Below are positions 34,978 to 46,739 of a stretch of 64,000 bases of DNA, piece by piece. Source of the DNA: Ulota crispa (lineage: Eukaryota > Streptophyta > Bryopsida > Orthotrichales > Orthotrichaceae). A model generated the notes under the pieces. It saw only the letters and a program-made list of their open reading frames with translations. It had not been told where the DNA came from and ran no database searches. Within the stretch, counting starts at the first letter, position 1. The number at the start of each line of letters is the position of its first letter. The stretch spans positions 3,846,501-3,910,500 of the forward strand of contig OY987251.1 in assembly GCA_963920765.1 (NCBI GenBank). Direction: 5' to 3'. A program made the translations under genes and the position numbers.

Positions 34978-37900
34978 GGGGTTAATTCATAAGTAAAGGG
35001 GAACATGTACCTTGCATTAGTGTTATCAATTTGCATCTTTATGACGCAATTATAACATAATATGTGTTTTGCTCAAAAGCATTGTTTCTATAGTACCTCC
35101 AGCACTCCTAGGAATGTCTCAAATCATCTTAGAAATTTGATTATTTTAGCAAATAACCGAACATTTGAGAAATCTTGAACTTGTCTTATATTATGCAAAC
35201 ATTTGTGGGATGTTATGGATTTATTTTTTTAAATTTTTTATGATACGATTTTTTAGGGATTTAAATATTAAGATAGATTTGGGGACGAAGATGAGTATTC
35301 TTCACTCCCACACTCCTCCCACATATTCAAACGTCATATTCATTAAATTGGGAATTTGTGAACATTTTGGGAACTTTGGCCATTTTTTGTTTTGTGTGCA
35401 CTTGACTATTTTCTAACAAAATGAGATATATATCTTCCAAAAATATGCTCTTTATTACCCAAGAAGCTTATAATCTTTTAGAAATACGCTGTTTATTACC
35501 CAAGAAGCCAAGAACGGGACCTATTTGTTCCACAAAACATCATTAATTAGGTTTAAAGTGATCACCTTAAACCTAGCTTTCGGTTTAAGGTGAAATACAA
35601 TTTGGGAATCTGGTTTTCCCAATTTAATGAATATAGCGATTTCAGTTCTTTATCAAATCTAAAACAAATGAAATGTCTAAAAAGAGGGACAAATTGCATT
35701 AAGATTTGACATAAATCTAATTAAGAGAAGTTTTTAAAAAGTAGCATTAAATCTTGCTTTAAATGCTATTGAAATCACTACAAGTCAATCATCAATTTAC
35801 CACCAAGATGTTCTCAATCTATGCTCAATCTACAAGAGGCTTGCTTGGGTTGAGGCAATTTCAAATTCTAAAGGGAGTTTAAAAGCCACAAAGGTGTTGG
35901 AAGTGTTGATGGAAGTTGATAGATATGACATTTGCATTTGTGCAAAATTGCATTTAGCATGGATTAAAGGAATGAATTAGAAATACTCTACTCCTCAAAT
36001 TTTAATGTATTTATTCCCCTTTTTAGGCTTTTCAAATATGTAATCATTTTGAATGTGATGAAGAATTGAGTACATGGAAAGGGTTTGAGTGAGAACTACT
36101 ATTTCATGTCCTTAACTCTAAATAGGCAACTACACAATGAAAAGAATGACTTCACAATCCTTTGTCTTGAAAGACAGTTTCCAAATTGAAAATTCATTCC
36201 AAAACCTACAAAGAAGGTGACTTTTTTACTAGTGTAAAATTTGCATGATGCAAAACAATACGAATGCTAGATAAAAAATGCCAAGCAAAATTTTCAAACT
36301 CTAGCTTCTAATGACAACTATCTTAGAAGCAAGGTTGTGACATCTTGAGGCTATGACACACTGTCACATTATGTAATTATGATTATTACATCTACTATGT
36401 GATCAAAATTTGTGCAAAATTATAGAATTACCTCATCTCAAGAAAATGGTTTTGGACAAAAAAAAGTCCATAATAAATTGTGATTGTAAAATATTATCAT
36501 AATGAATTTTTTTAAGAATTAAAGAAAATGAAAGGAAACTTGCCACATGAATGTAATAGAACATGAAAAGCATGTTCATGTTGTTAATTATCATGTGGTC
36601 AATGTAAAAAGCATGACAAATAAAACCAAGCCAATCATCTTTTAGTTTGTTTTCAAGTTTTGACAATGATTTTGATTGGGTTTTTGGGTCCCTAAGACGA
36701 GGTTTTATTTTTTATGCAATTATTCCCTAGAAAGGATGAATATTTATTGAGAGTATTTGAACATGTTGTTCCTTTGTAAGTGGATGAAATTTCTCTAGAA
36801 CGTTACAATTTTGAAATGACATTGCTCTCTATGGAGAAATGTGATATGTTTTGACAAATATATGAAATTTTATCCATCTTGTTCATATGGCATCCATGTT
36901 GATGGATACAAAAGTTTGTCCACTCCTGCAAAATTTTCATTCTAACATGATGTTTGTTAATTTGGGAAACACACTTTCCCAAAACAAATTTTGGGATACT
37001 AAAATTTTGCATTTGTGAGAATATTTTGGTGATTTAAAGTGAAGTTTTGGATAACTCCTTCAAGACATTTCATCCTTGATTTGAGGTCTTGAAGAAATCA
37101 TTAAAAAACTCACTCTATATCACCTCAAAACTCCTAAAAATGAAAAATTTAGAAGTCCCAAAATCAAGGATTTCTCCCAAATTAACGAATATTGTGTTTT
37201 TGCATTATCCAAAGCAATGAAAAAATAAATGCTGATAAAAGTAGCTTTCAAAGAATTTTAGTATTACACTACTTTAAAAGCATAGTCGTATTAGGCATAT
37301 GACACAAAGGATGTTCAAATTACATTTAGGAAAGAATCAAATTTATTGCATGATTCTAATAGGATGAGATATCTTTTTCACTAAAAATGAAATTTCCACT
37401 ATTTTCTTTTCCTTTGATTAAACTTATTAGCTTCTTACAGTAATTGTCTTTCTTGTATTTCAATTTAGAAAAGCTGATCTTTGATGAATTGGTATTACAG
37501 AAGGCACACATTTTGAACCATCCAATTTTAACATTCCAAAAACCAACTTTTAATTGGTTTCATTATTTGTAAACATTTGCCTCATAGTTTCTTGTGGTAG
37601 GCATACTTGCTATATTAGACTATTTTCAAAATCATCTCTTTTCAACAATATCACCACCATTGTTAACAAAGTGGTTTTGACCTTTCAAAGATTAATATAC
37701 AATTTAGATTTCCAAAATTGTGATGGTAGATTATAAAATACAATTTGGAAGAGGAATCAGTTAATGATTTTAAATTAACAATTATATGATATGATACATA
37801 GATCATATCCATACAATTAGATCTTCCCTATCTCTCACTTGAATTTGAGTTTGTAACATTTGAGTTTTTTGCATTTCAATATTTTGAACAAGACTATTCC

Positions 37901-38491
37901 TTATGGTAGCACAAGACTTAATTATCAAACTACATTCATTTAAAAATATTATACTTGATGAACATATTTTCTATAAACAAATTGTAGTGCTTATACACCA
38001 AAGTCCAAGGAAATGACAAGTTGTTGCAACTTATGAAATATGAAACACAATGGCATTTGTATAAAGCAATAAATTTTATAATTCAACTAATTGTGAGCAA
38101 TTGGATACTTTGCATGCAAAACCATATACAAAATCACAATATAATAATACCCCGCAAATTAGAACTAGTTTGGAATGCATTTCTTGACAAGCCTAATTAA
38201 TTACCATTGATAGTTTGCATAAATTTTTTTTAACATTTACATGGAATGTAGCTTTAGAAGCTAGTTTCCATTAGAGAGAGTAAGGGCCAAATTCCATGTT
38301 GGCTTAAAATCAGCCCTAATTGTTAATATATTTTTTAAAATCAAAAAATTAAATCTTCATATTTCTTGTGTTTTTGGCAAAAAAAAAAAAACTTGCTATT
38401 AATAATAGTATTTTTGTTTTTCAATTTCATTGTTCTTAAAAATGCTTAGATGCATGGTTCTATAAATTGTTTGCCATTTACTAGCTCTTCC

Positions 38492-38860
38492 ACATAACAT
38501 TCAGTAGCTTGAAGAGAGGATGCCTTTCCCTCTCTTCAAGTATCACCACAAACTTCATCCTGACAATTTTTTTTTTTTTTAAATTTTTTTAAATTTTTTT
38601 TAAATTTTTTTTTAAATTTTAAAAAAAAAATTTAAATTTTTTTTTTTTTAAAATTTTCTAACATGGATGGCCCCCACATCGACGTATGTGCACTAAAATG
38701 AGCCTCTCTTTCATTAATTGTCTGACAAATTTAGCCAAGTGTCCTCTTAGCTAGTGATGGGTGTGGAATATTCCACACTCTTTCATCAAAGAATGTGGAA
38801 TATTCCACACTCTTTAGCTGGAGGGAGGGCAGGCCTGCTAAGTGCTATTGAATGTTATGG
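38492..38860 (+). repeat. Direct repeat, copy 1
   Basis: Shares with 39221-39497 the ordered words CATAACATTCA, TGCCTTTCCCTCTCT, CATGGATGGCCCCCACATCG, GAGCCTCTCTTTCATTAA, AAGTGTCCTCTTAGCTA and TTAGCTGGAGGGAGGGCAGG. Copy 1 has a long A/T block and an internal duplication of an 18-base palindrome, GTGTGGAATATTCCACAC. It could be a pair of short terminal repeats of a small retroelement, or a tandem duplication. Confidence 0.7.
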
Positions 38861-39220
38861 AAACTCAAAGTTCATCCACCTCTTAAAAATCATATACAAC
38901 TTATATATATTTGTGTCAAAATTGGCTCCTATATGTCTGTCTTCTCTTCTCCCGCGGCAAATTAGAGCTGAAAGCAACAAATAACTTAAGCTTAGTCTGA
39001 TAGAAACCCTACGCCTTCACTCCTTTATCAAAAATCAGAAACTAAAATACAAACATCTCTCCATCGGCCTTACTTTTTGCAAAAATTGCGATTCTACAAA
39101 AGCTACTTCTATATTTCCAAACAAAAGAGTGCCGATTTCGTGAAGCTTGTTTAATTTGACTACTACTTATGCCAAAATAGAAAAAAAAATTTGGTACAAG
39201 AACCTTAGCTATTTCTAAGA

Positions 39221-39497
39221 CATAACATTCATTATCCTAAAGAGAGGCTGCCTTTCCCTCTCTGTATCACCCACGAACTTCATCTTGACACAAAAAAAAA
39301 GTTTTTTTTTTTTAATAATAATTTTTTTGACATGGATGGCCCCCACATCGACATATGTGCACTAAATTGAGCCTCTCTTTCATTAACTCTTTGACAAATT
39401 CAATCAAGTGTCCTCTTAGCTACTGATGGGTGTAGAATATTCTACACTCTTTAGCTGGAGGGAGGGCAGGCATGCTGAATACTATTGAATGTTATGC
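39221..39497 (+). repeat. Direct repeat, copy 2
   Basis: Partner of 38492-38860. Only one, mutated, copy of the palindrome is present (GTGTAGAATATTCTACAC). Both halves of the palindrome changed together, which may reflect selection on symmetry or gene conversion; chance is possible. Confidence 0.7.
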
Positions 39498-42429
39498 AAT
39501 TTCTAACCACAATGGAAGTTGGTTCTAATAATCCAAAGTTTTTACATATTGACATCAAAACTCAAAATTAAAAAATCACAAACCAAAGTTTAAAAATCAA
39601 AATAAGTACATATGTAAATTATTATTTTTTACTCAATGAAAATTTCTTTAATTAATATTTAAATTTAAAATTTAAAAAGTCTAAATATAGAGTATCATTT
39701 ATAGTTTGAAAATAAGAATTATCACCAATCTCATAGAGAAGTCCAAAGTTGCCTTGAGTTCTCATTGTCTTAAGCACCTCAAGTGGAGTTCATGCTGTTA
39801 TGAAACGAAAGCAACATAGAGTGAAACCAAATTATCATGGCAAATTTAGAGAGTTTCAAATAATTAGAATGAAAAGGAGACTCAAAACTTGCCTTTACAA
39901 ACCTTCTACACTTGGAGTGAGTATCAACCGTTCTTTTGTTGTTGATGTCATCGTAGTATGAAATTTTACACCGTTGTCCTCATGCTTTACATCTATATTG
40001 CGTCTTTCTATGCCTTCATTTTTTTTTCAATCTTGTTATGTCTTTTGATACTTGCCGTTTTAGGTTAGATGATTTAATTGTGTGGAGGTTTTGTAGTTTC
40101 ATTTTTCTTGTTGCTCGTTAATTAATTTGTGACTTGTGCACTCTGCTTGTTATGAAATAGTTCACTTGAGACCATTCCTTGCTGTTAATTCACATCTACT
40201 GATTTCATTGCTGCAAATTGTGATGTTTAGGTAGTTATTGCTCTATAATATTGATCTAATACATAGTTATTTGAATATGCTTTTTAATTGCAAGAGACTT
40301 TTTATTGAGACAAAATGAGATTTACATATATGTGCTGAAGATGTTAACAATTTTTTTTCTTCATCTCTTCATTGTTTATGTTCATGGCCTCAAGAGTGGA
40401 TTCTAATCTTGATTATAATGCAGCAAGGTTTTTTTATATTGTAGGATTGTTTCTTGCAGGCATCAAGGAGGTTTGACATCATCATCTACAAAACATTTGC
40501 ATTTTAGAAATGGAGTTTTTTGAAGAAACAATGGCTTCAGTAAGTGTATGTGCACCGTACAATCACAATGGTTTCTACCAATGCCATTAACATCGTATAG
40601 CGGTGAGAAATGTAAACAACGATTAAGACAGCTGTAAAAACGTCAATCAAGTATCAACAATTTGTTTTTGTTTGCTGACAAGTCACTTTGGCTCATTTTG
40701 TTGTTGCTTTTATTGTACTCAAGAATCAAACTGAGAAGGACGGCCGCTTAAACATTCAATGCATACAAAATTGCTTAAAAATTTAAAATTTTCACCATCT
40801 AAGTGAAGCAATGGTTATGATTTAAAGAATGTTGCATTTACTAGAAAAGATCAAATGTAGACTGAGTCCATACTTTGCAGTGAGCTAAAGAAGGCCATAC
40901 CCAAGAAAGTGACAGCAATTAATGATCTGAGAATTTCATCAGCAAGTCATATGGAAATTTGTGTTGTTAAGATTTAATATGTGCATACCACACTTATTAT
41001 AATTTTTTTACCATTGCTTCTTTATTGTGGAGGTTTTTGTATGCTTCCATAATTTATAGCAAAAAACCTGTTCTTTTATCTTTATAAATATGCAAATATA
41101 ATTGTTCAACAACCATTTTTTTGTTCCAAATTTGTGCTTCTAAATTTCTTCAAATGTACTAATAATTGAGAATTAAAATAACTTTGTTCTAAATTGCATC
41201 TTGTCCATCTTGAAAAACATTGTTTATGGATTTGAGTATTTGACGCAATGAACACTTAGCAAATTTTGGATAATTACTTCACCACTTTTTGAATATGTCT
41301 CTAATCTGGTTTATATTATTTTGAGAAAATTTTCTAGCATATATAAAATATGCAATTTTTGACCATTTCTATGGTTGTGTAGTTTAAAAAAGAACAATAA
41401 AATAATGATTGCACTAGTTCATGGAGCAGCTATGGTGATGACTCTACATAGTATCAATTAAAATTATATTTTATCAAATGGTGTCGTCATGGTCAAGAGA
41501 TCCATAGATATGAAACAAAATAAACAAATATCATTAAATGTTTTTCTGTTTTTAGCTCTTCAATTACATAGCACAATTATTCTTGGCAAATTTCTCCTTA
41601 AATTCTCATAAACATTTAATACCAATTCAATTAGATGGTGTCTCTAAGTAATAATTTTGAGTAAATCATGCTTTACTCAAGAACGTCATTACAACTAAGG
41701 TTTAATATATTGATTTTTGGTATCACATGATTGACTGTTAATGTCATGTAATTCTAAATCAAAAGGGCTAAAATGCCAACCTCATATAACCAACACCTAA
41801 GAGCCAAGAACAATACATATACTTATTTGGTCACAGTCTTGCTAGCAATATTGTTGAACTAAGAATGATGGTGTACTTACTTAAAAAAAGTTAAGAGCAT
41901 TGTAAGGTTTTAGACCTAATTATAAGTTGAGACTAACTCAATTTAATCTTTTAATTGCTACAATTAATGTAATTTGCTAACAGTTGAAAATTGATATCAA
42001 TGCAAGGTATGAAACATTATTTGATACGCAGCTTGCCAAATTGAATGATCTTTGGCATTGTAGTCTTCACATGTTTTTTGGCTTGCTGAAGTGCTAGTAT
42101 ACATTAAATAAAAACAAAACAAAAGGAGTTTAAAAGTTTAAAAAATAATCAATACAATGGGAATTTTATGGTATAATGTTGAGCTGTATCCATGAACTTG
42201 TTGTATGAATGATTTTCAAAAAATTATTGCTACTTTCACTAATAGAAAATTCAACACAAAATCAATAGAATTTCAACCATATACTGTTGATTTTTTCAGT
42301 GGATTTGGTCAAGTTGATTTAAGTACTTTTCTGTTGATTTTCTATTGATTTTTTGTTGATTATTTACTATTTTCTATTTTCACATATTTTATGTTGTTTA
42401 ATTCTATTTTTTTTCAATTTTTAAATTTT

Positions 42430-42437
42430 TTTTCATA

Positions 42438-42470
<33 letters not shown>

Positions 42471-42700
42471 ATAATAAAAAAGTGAAATTTTTTTAAGGGT
42501 CAAGCAGCTGCCCGCGCCTTTGGGTGGCTGCCCGAACCACCGGGCCGCTGCCTCAACCTCCGGGCAGCCGCCCAAACTACCGGGCCACTGCCCAAATCCC
42601 CGGGCAAGGCTGCCGGTAATGGAGTTTGAACCCCCCACCTCCGACTCACACTCCACAACTCTACCACATTCCAAAAACCACTAGAGAATGTGCACACACA
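42430..42700 (-). mobile_element. tRNA-related SINE candidate, minus strand
   Basis: Reading the minus strand from about 42700: TGGTAGAGTTG fits the RNA polymerase III A box (TRGYNNARNNG). It is followed about 23 bases later by GGTTCAAACTCC, close to the B box (GGTTCRANNCC, one mismatch). Then come a body with a GC-rich 20-bp tandem repeat and a long A tail (the T run at 42438-42465). This order (pol III promoter, body, A tail) is that of a SINE. The A-to-B spacing is shorter than usual, and no target duplication was found by eye. Confidence 0.5.
42507..42606. repeat. GC-rich 20-bp tandem repeat, five units
   Basis: Five units of exactly 20 bp (starts 42507, 42527, 42547, 42567, 42587), each close to GCTGCCCGAACCACCGGGCC. 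It is the most GC-rich spot of the intergenic DNA. Each unit can fold on itself (GCCC with GGGC). Confidence 0.85.
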
Positions 42701-43210
42701 CATGTGCACAATAGAATCATGATTCTATTTGTACATTAAATGTTCATGTCTTTAGTAACTCAGTAAACTTTGGAGGCTATTTGGCTCATTAAATGAATTT
42801 AAAAAAAAAAAACTTATAACTAAGAATAGTTGGTAAATGTATTTTGCTTTCACCTCCAACAATTTTTTTTGGATTTCAATCTTTTCATCAAAAGTTATGA
42901 GCTAAAATCAAAGAAGGTATTTAGAAATTTCAAAAATATTGTTTATTTCCATCTTTTTTATTTTTTTTATAAATTTTTATTGGAATTCACAAATCTCAAA
43001 AGGATTGTTGTAGGCAAAGGTTGGATTCATTAATAATTATTATTTAGTGCTAGTTTTTTTGTAAAAAGAACCTTATTTTGTTAAAATAGCCTCCATAGTT
43101 TGATAGCTTCAAATAACATGAAATTGTGAAAAGTTACAGAATTAAAATCTTGCAATTATAAAATCAAAATTCTGTAGACTTTTGAATAGTTTTGGATATT
43201 TTTTAAGGGC

Positions 43211-43613
43211 ATTAATATGTGAACCACACCCTTTGAATTATTGTACCACACCCCCAAGGTAAATTTTAGATTTCTACCATCAAAAATTTGAGTTTGAGAA
43301 TTTTGAATTCAAATTTGGACTTAGAGACCATGATATTGTCTAAGACCATAAAAAAAGTTGCAATTCAACAACACCCAATGAAAAAGCTTATCTTTTTTTA
43401 TAAACAAAAGTAAAATTAACAATTTTCTCCCTAACTAAACTTTTTCATTGGGTGTTGTTGAATTGCAACTTTTTTATGGTTCTAGACACTACCATGGTCT
43501 CTGAGTCCAAATCTGAATTCAAAATTTTCAAAGTCAGCTTTTTGATGGTAGAAATCTAAAATTTACCTCGGGATGTGGTATAGTAATTGAAAGGGTGTGG
43601 TACACATATGAAT
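43211..43613. mobile_element. Foldback MITE, family H copy 2
   Basis: The arms of about 170 bp are closely matching: ATTAATATGTGAACCACACC pairs with GGTGTGGTACACATATGAAT at the outer ends, and CAACAACACCCAATGAAAAAG pairs at the inner ends around an AT-rich loop (43390-43435). Higher arm identity than family H copy 1, so this copy is younger. Confidence 0.75.
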
Positions 43614-44479
43614 TCCCATCTTTTAAAGCTTATAAAAATATTTTATAAGATTGTTTTTTTAAAAATTCATTTGGTTAGTAATAGAAGGAAAAATACTAAA
43701 AATTTCCTTTAAGTCTTTCAAAATATCAAGTTTATGCCAAAAATATTTGAAATATAAAAAATATTCCTTATTTTTTGTAGGAATATCAATTATACTCCTA
43801 TTATTTTGGAAAAATAATAAAAAAGCTCTTCTATTTTGAAATGTTAAATATATCCTTGTGTTACTTGAAATGTAAAAATCACCTTTGGTTTCTTGTAAGA
43901 ATGTGCATTAAACTATACACTTGGTTATCATATAACACAAAGATGTAAATAATTAAAAATAGTTGAGGAGCATTTTTAGTATTTTCCCAATATATTAGAA
44001 GCACTGTGGATATTTATACAGAAAGGAAAGATATTTTTGGTACTTTTAATCCTTGAGGGACATATATGATTTTTTCAAAGAATTGAGGAGCATCTTTTAT
44101 ATTTGTTTGTAAAGAAATTTTGGTATTTAAAACAACAAAATGTTGTATTTTTTATATAAAATTTTGTTGAATTAGTGAAGTTGTGTCCAAAAGTGTTTAG
44201 ATCAATAGAAAACCGTTGATTTTTTTGTTATTATAGTCATGTTTTTACTTGACTTTAAAGGCTGCTAATTTTAAATCTAACCAAATTGTGAAAAGTACCC
44301 CTCAAAACATTTTAATGAGGTCCAAAAAGATTTGAGAAAGATTTCAAAAACTAATCTAAACTCTTATAATAGATTTTTTAATAAAAATATTTTAAAGTAT
44401 TTTGATGAATTACAAAATGATTTCTAAAGGACTCTAATTCAATCTAAGAGATTCTATTTCTATAAAAAAAATTTGAATT

Positions 44480-45160
44480 ACTTTAACAAATTTCATAAAG
44501 ATTTAAAAAGATTCTCAAAGATTCCAAAAAGGTTCTTGGAAATTCTCAGAGATTCTCAAAGATTTTTAAAATTTCAAAAAGGATTCTCAAAAGATTCACA
44601 AAGATTCCCAAAGTTTCTTAAAGATTCTCAAAGCTTCTCAAAGCTTCCAAGAAGATTTCAAGGTTATTCTTAAAGATTTTCAAAAATTCTCAAAAATTTC
44701 CTAAAAGATTTTCAAAGATTCCAAGAAGATTCTCAAAGATTCCAAAAAAACTTGAAAAGATTCCCAAAGATTTCCAAAGATTTTCAAGGATTCCAAGAAG
44801 ATTCTCAAAGATTCCAAAAAAACTTGAAAAGATTCCCAAAGATTTCCAAAGATTTTCAAGGATTCCTAAAAGATTTTCAAAGATTCTCAAAGATTCTCAA
44901 TTGTCCTCAAACATTCTCAAAGATTCCAAAAAACTTGAAAAGATTCCCAAAGATTTTCAAAGATTTTCAAAGATTCCTAAAAGATTCTCAAAGATTTCAA
45001 GAAGATTTTGATTCTAAAATCTTGAAAAGATTCTTAAACATTCCTAAAAATCTTGAGAAGATTCTCAATGATTCCCAAAAGATTCTTGAAGATTCTTAAA
45101 GATTCACAAAAGATTTTCAAAAGATTTTCAAAGATTCCAAAATTTCTGTTGATTTAGATA
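44480..45160. repeat. Minisatellite of TCAAAGATT-type units
   Basis: About 0.67 kb built of degenerate units such as AAAGATTC(C/T)CAAAGATTCC, with a higher-order block (44722-44788 and 44789-44855) repeated nearly exactly. The period avoids stop codons in several frames, so long frames appear on both strands (44752-45099, 44690-44890); they are by-products. The flanks 44168-44232 and 45205-45265 are direct repeats (GTTGAATTAGT.. and GTTAAATTAGT..), so the array may lie inside a larger mobile element. Confidence 0.8.
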
Positions 45161-45265
45161 ATGGTGTTCAAATCAACAGAACGTATTTAGTTTTATACAG
45201 AATTCTGTTAAATTAGTCAATTAGCGTGGGCAAGTGCCCAAATCAATAAGAAATTGTTGGTTTTT

Positions 45266-46307
45266 TGTTGTTTTGGACGGAGTTTTCTACTAGTGTAGCC
45301 GCCCAAACAGTTGAAGCAACTACAAACTAACACTTGAATCAAAATCCTTAAACCCACTTCAAGGATTTTGAAAACATGAACTTTTGCCAAAATTGAGTCA
45401 CTCAACCTTGCATTAACCCTTTGTATTGCTTTCAATTAAACCCTAACAATGGTGTATTAAACTATATGAAGATATGTGTTGAATTGAACTAATTATGGAC
45501 TATCCAAAATCCATAAGTAATAATCCTTAAAATGCTTTGGTTTGTAAAACATTAAGAGATGTATGCAAACCATTGGTAGATATGTGTAAAACATTAGAAA
45601 ATCTCCATATATTCAATAATATATAGAAACTCCATAAATACATGAAAAGCTCATAATTAGTTAACAACTTTGTACAAACAAATAATGTTGAAGATGAGTA
45701 AATAAATCTTACACAATAGTTGTAAACAAGACAATCCATGTAGGTGTTTTGGATTTATTTATGTAATGGTCCTCATATGAGATTTCAAAATTTAAAAGTG
45801 TAATCTTCATTTAAAACCCACTAAAAAAACACAAAACTAACAAAAGAAAACTAAGGGAGATCCACCATAGTTGAAAAAATGACACATGTGTTTGATCATG
45901 TTTCTTACGGTTCTTTTCTGTGGCTATTTCTTGCTAAAGCTTTTGTACATCATCGTAGCAATGAATGTTTTTCATTTTAGTTTAAAATAAAATAAAAAAC
46001 ACAAATAAATAAATAAATAAAAATAACTAAATAACTAAATAACAATAAATAAATAGAAAATGAGAAAATAAGGAAAAATAAATGACACACATGGACTCAT
46101 GGAGATTCCATTTAGTGGGTGGATGGGGTTGATTCTTTTTGCAGTTTATAGATATACTAATTTTGCCCATACTAAGCAAGGAGGTTCCATTAAGCAAAAT
46201 TTTGTCACAATCTTATCTCATTTGGCTTTGATTATCTTAATGCAAAAATTATGTACAAAAAGTTGGACAAGAATGTCAAACCCCTCTTAAAACAAAAAGT
46301 GAACAAA
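45266..46307. other. Gene-free stretch
   Basis: AT-rich DNA with an AAATA/ATAAATA-type simple repeat at 45980-46080. No gene or complete element seen. Confidence 0.5.
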
Positions 46308-46639
46308 AAGGGAAAATTTCATGGATACCCTTGAAGTTTGCAATATTTACATAGATACCTTTGCTTTTTCAGAAAGTATACAAACATCCTTGGACCAATA
46401 TTTTAGGCATTTATTTGTTGTGCTTGTACTTCTTTCATAACCAATGTTGAAGAAGGGAATGTAATGAAACAAAAAAGAAGTAACTTACACACAAAGGAAG
46501 GAAGAAAGTGACATGCACAACAAAACAAACGCCTGAAAATATTTGGACTTCAAAAGGTATTTATGAAATTTCTGACAAAAACAGGGATATATAAATGTAA
46601 ATATGACAAACTTCAGGGATATCCATGAAATTTTCACTT
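46308..46639. mobile_element. MITE, family B copy 1 (AAGGGAAAATTTCATGG ends)
   Basis: Long inverted repeats: AAGGGAAAATTTCATGGATA on the left and TATCCATGAAATTTTCACTT on the right. It is colinear with 58081-58392, including GTGACATGCACAACAAAAC. The centre holds an inverted AAGTAACTT/AAGTGACATG region, so the whole element is nearly palindromic. Confidence 0.8.
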
Positions 46640-46739
46640 AAAAGAATACTAGCGGTGTCAAATATTTAGATGAAACACTACTAATATTAGTAGATTTATC
46701 GATGAATGTACATACAAGGATGATTACATGCTTGCATTC

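Larger units (their letters stand above)
34978..42429. other. Gene-free AT-rich stretch
   Basis: No gene recognised in 7.4 kb. Short frames (35165-35416, 36433-36666, 38754-38984) have no domain. It contains long A/T homopolymer blocks (38570-38660) and a direct repeat pair at 38492-38860 and 39221-39497. The part from 39.5 to 42.3 kb has no repeat I could pair within the window. Confidence 0.5.

Noticed and set aside
42601..42700. Functional tRNA gene on the minus strand
   Set aside because: A and B boxes are too close, the B box has a mismatch, and no cloverleaf with acceptor stem can be drawn; a SINE head fits better.
44690..45099. Long frames on both strands with KDFQGF/ENLLGI repeats
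   Set aside because: They only translate the TCAAAGATT minisatellite; the period happens to avoid stops.
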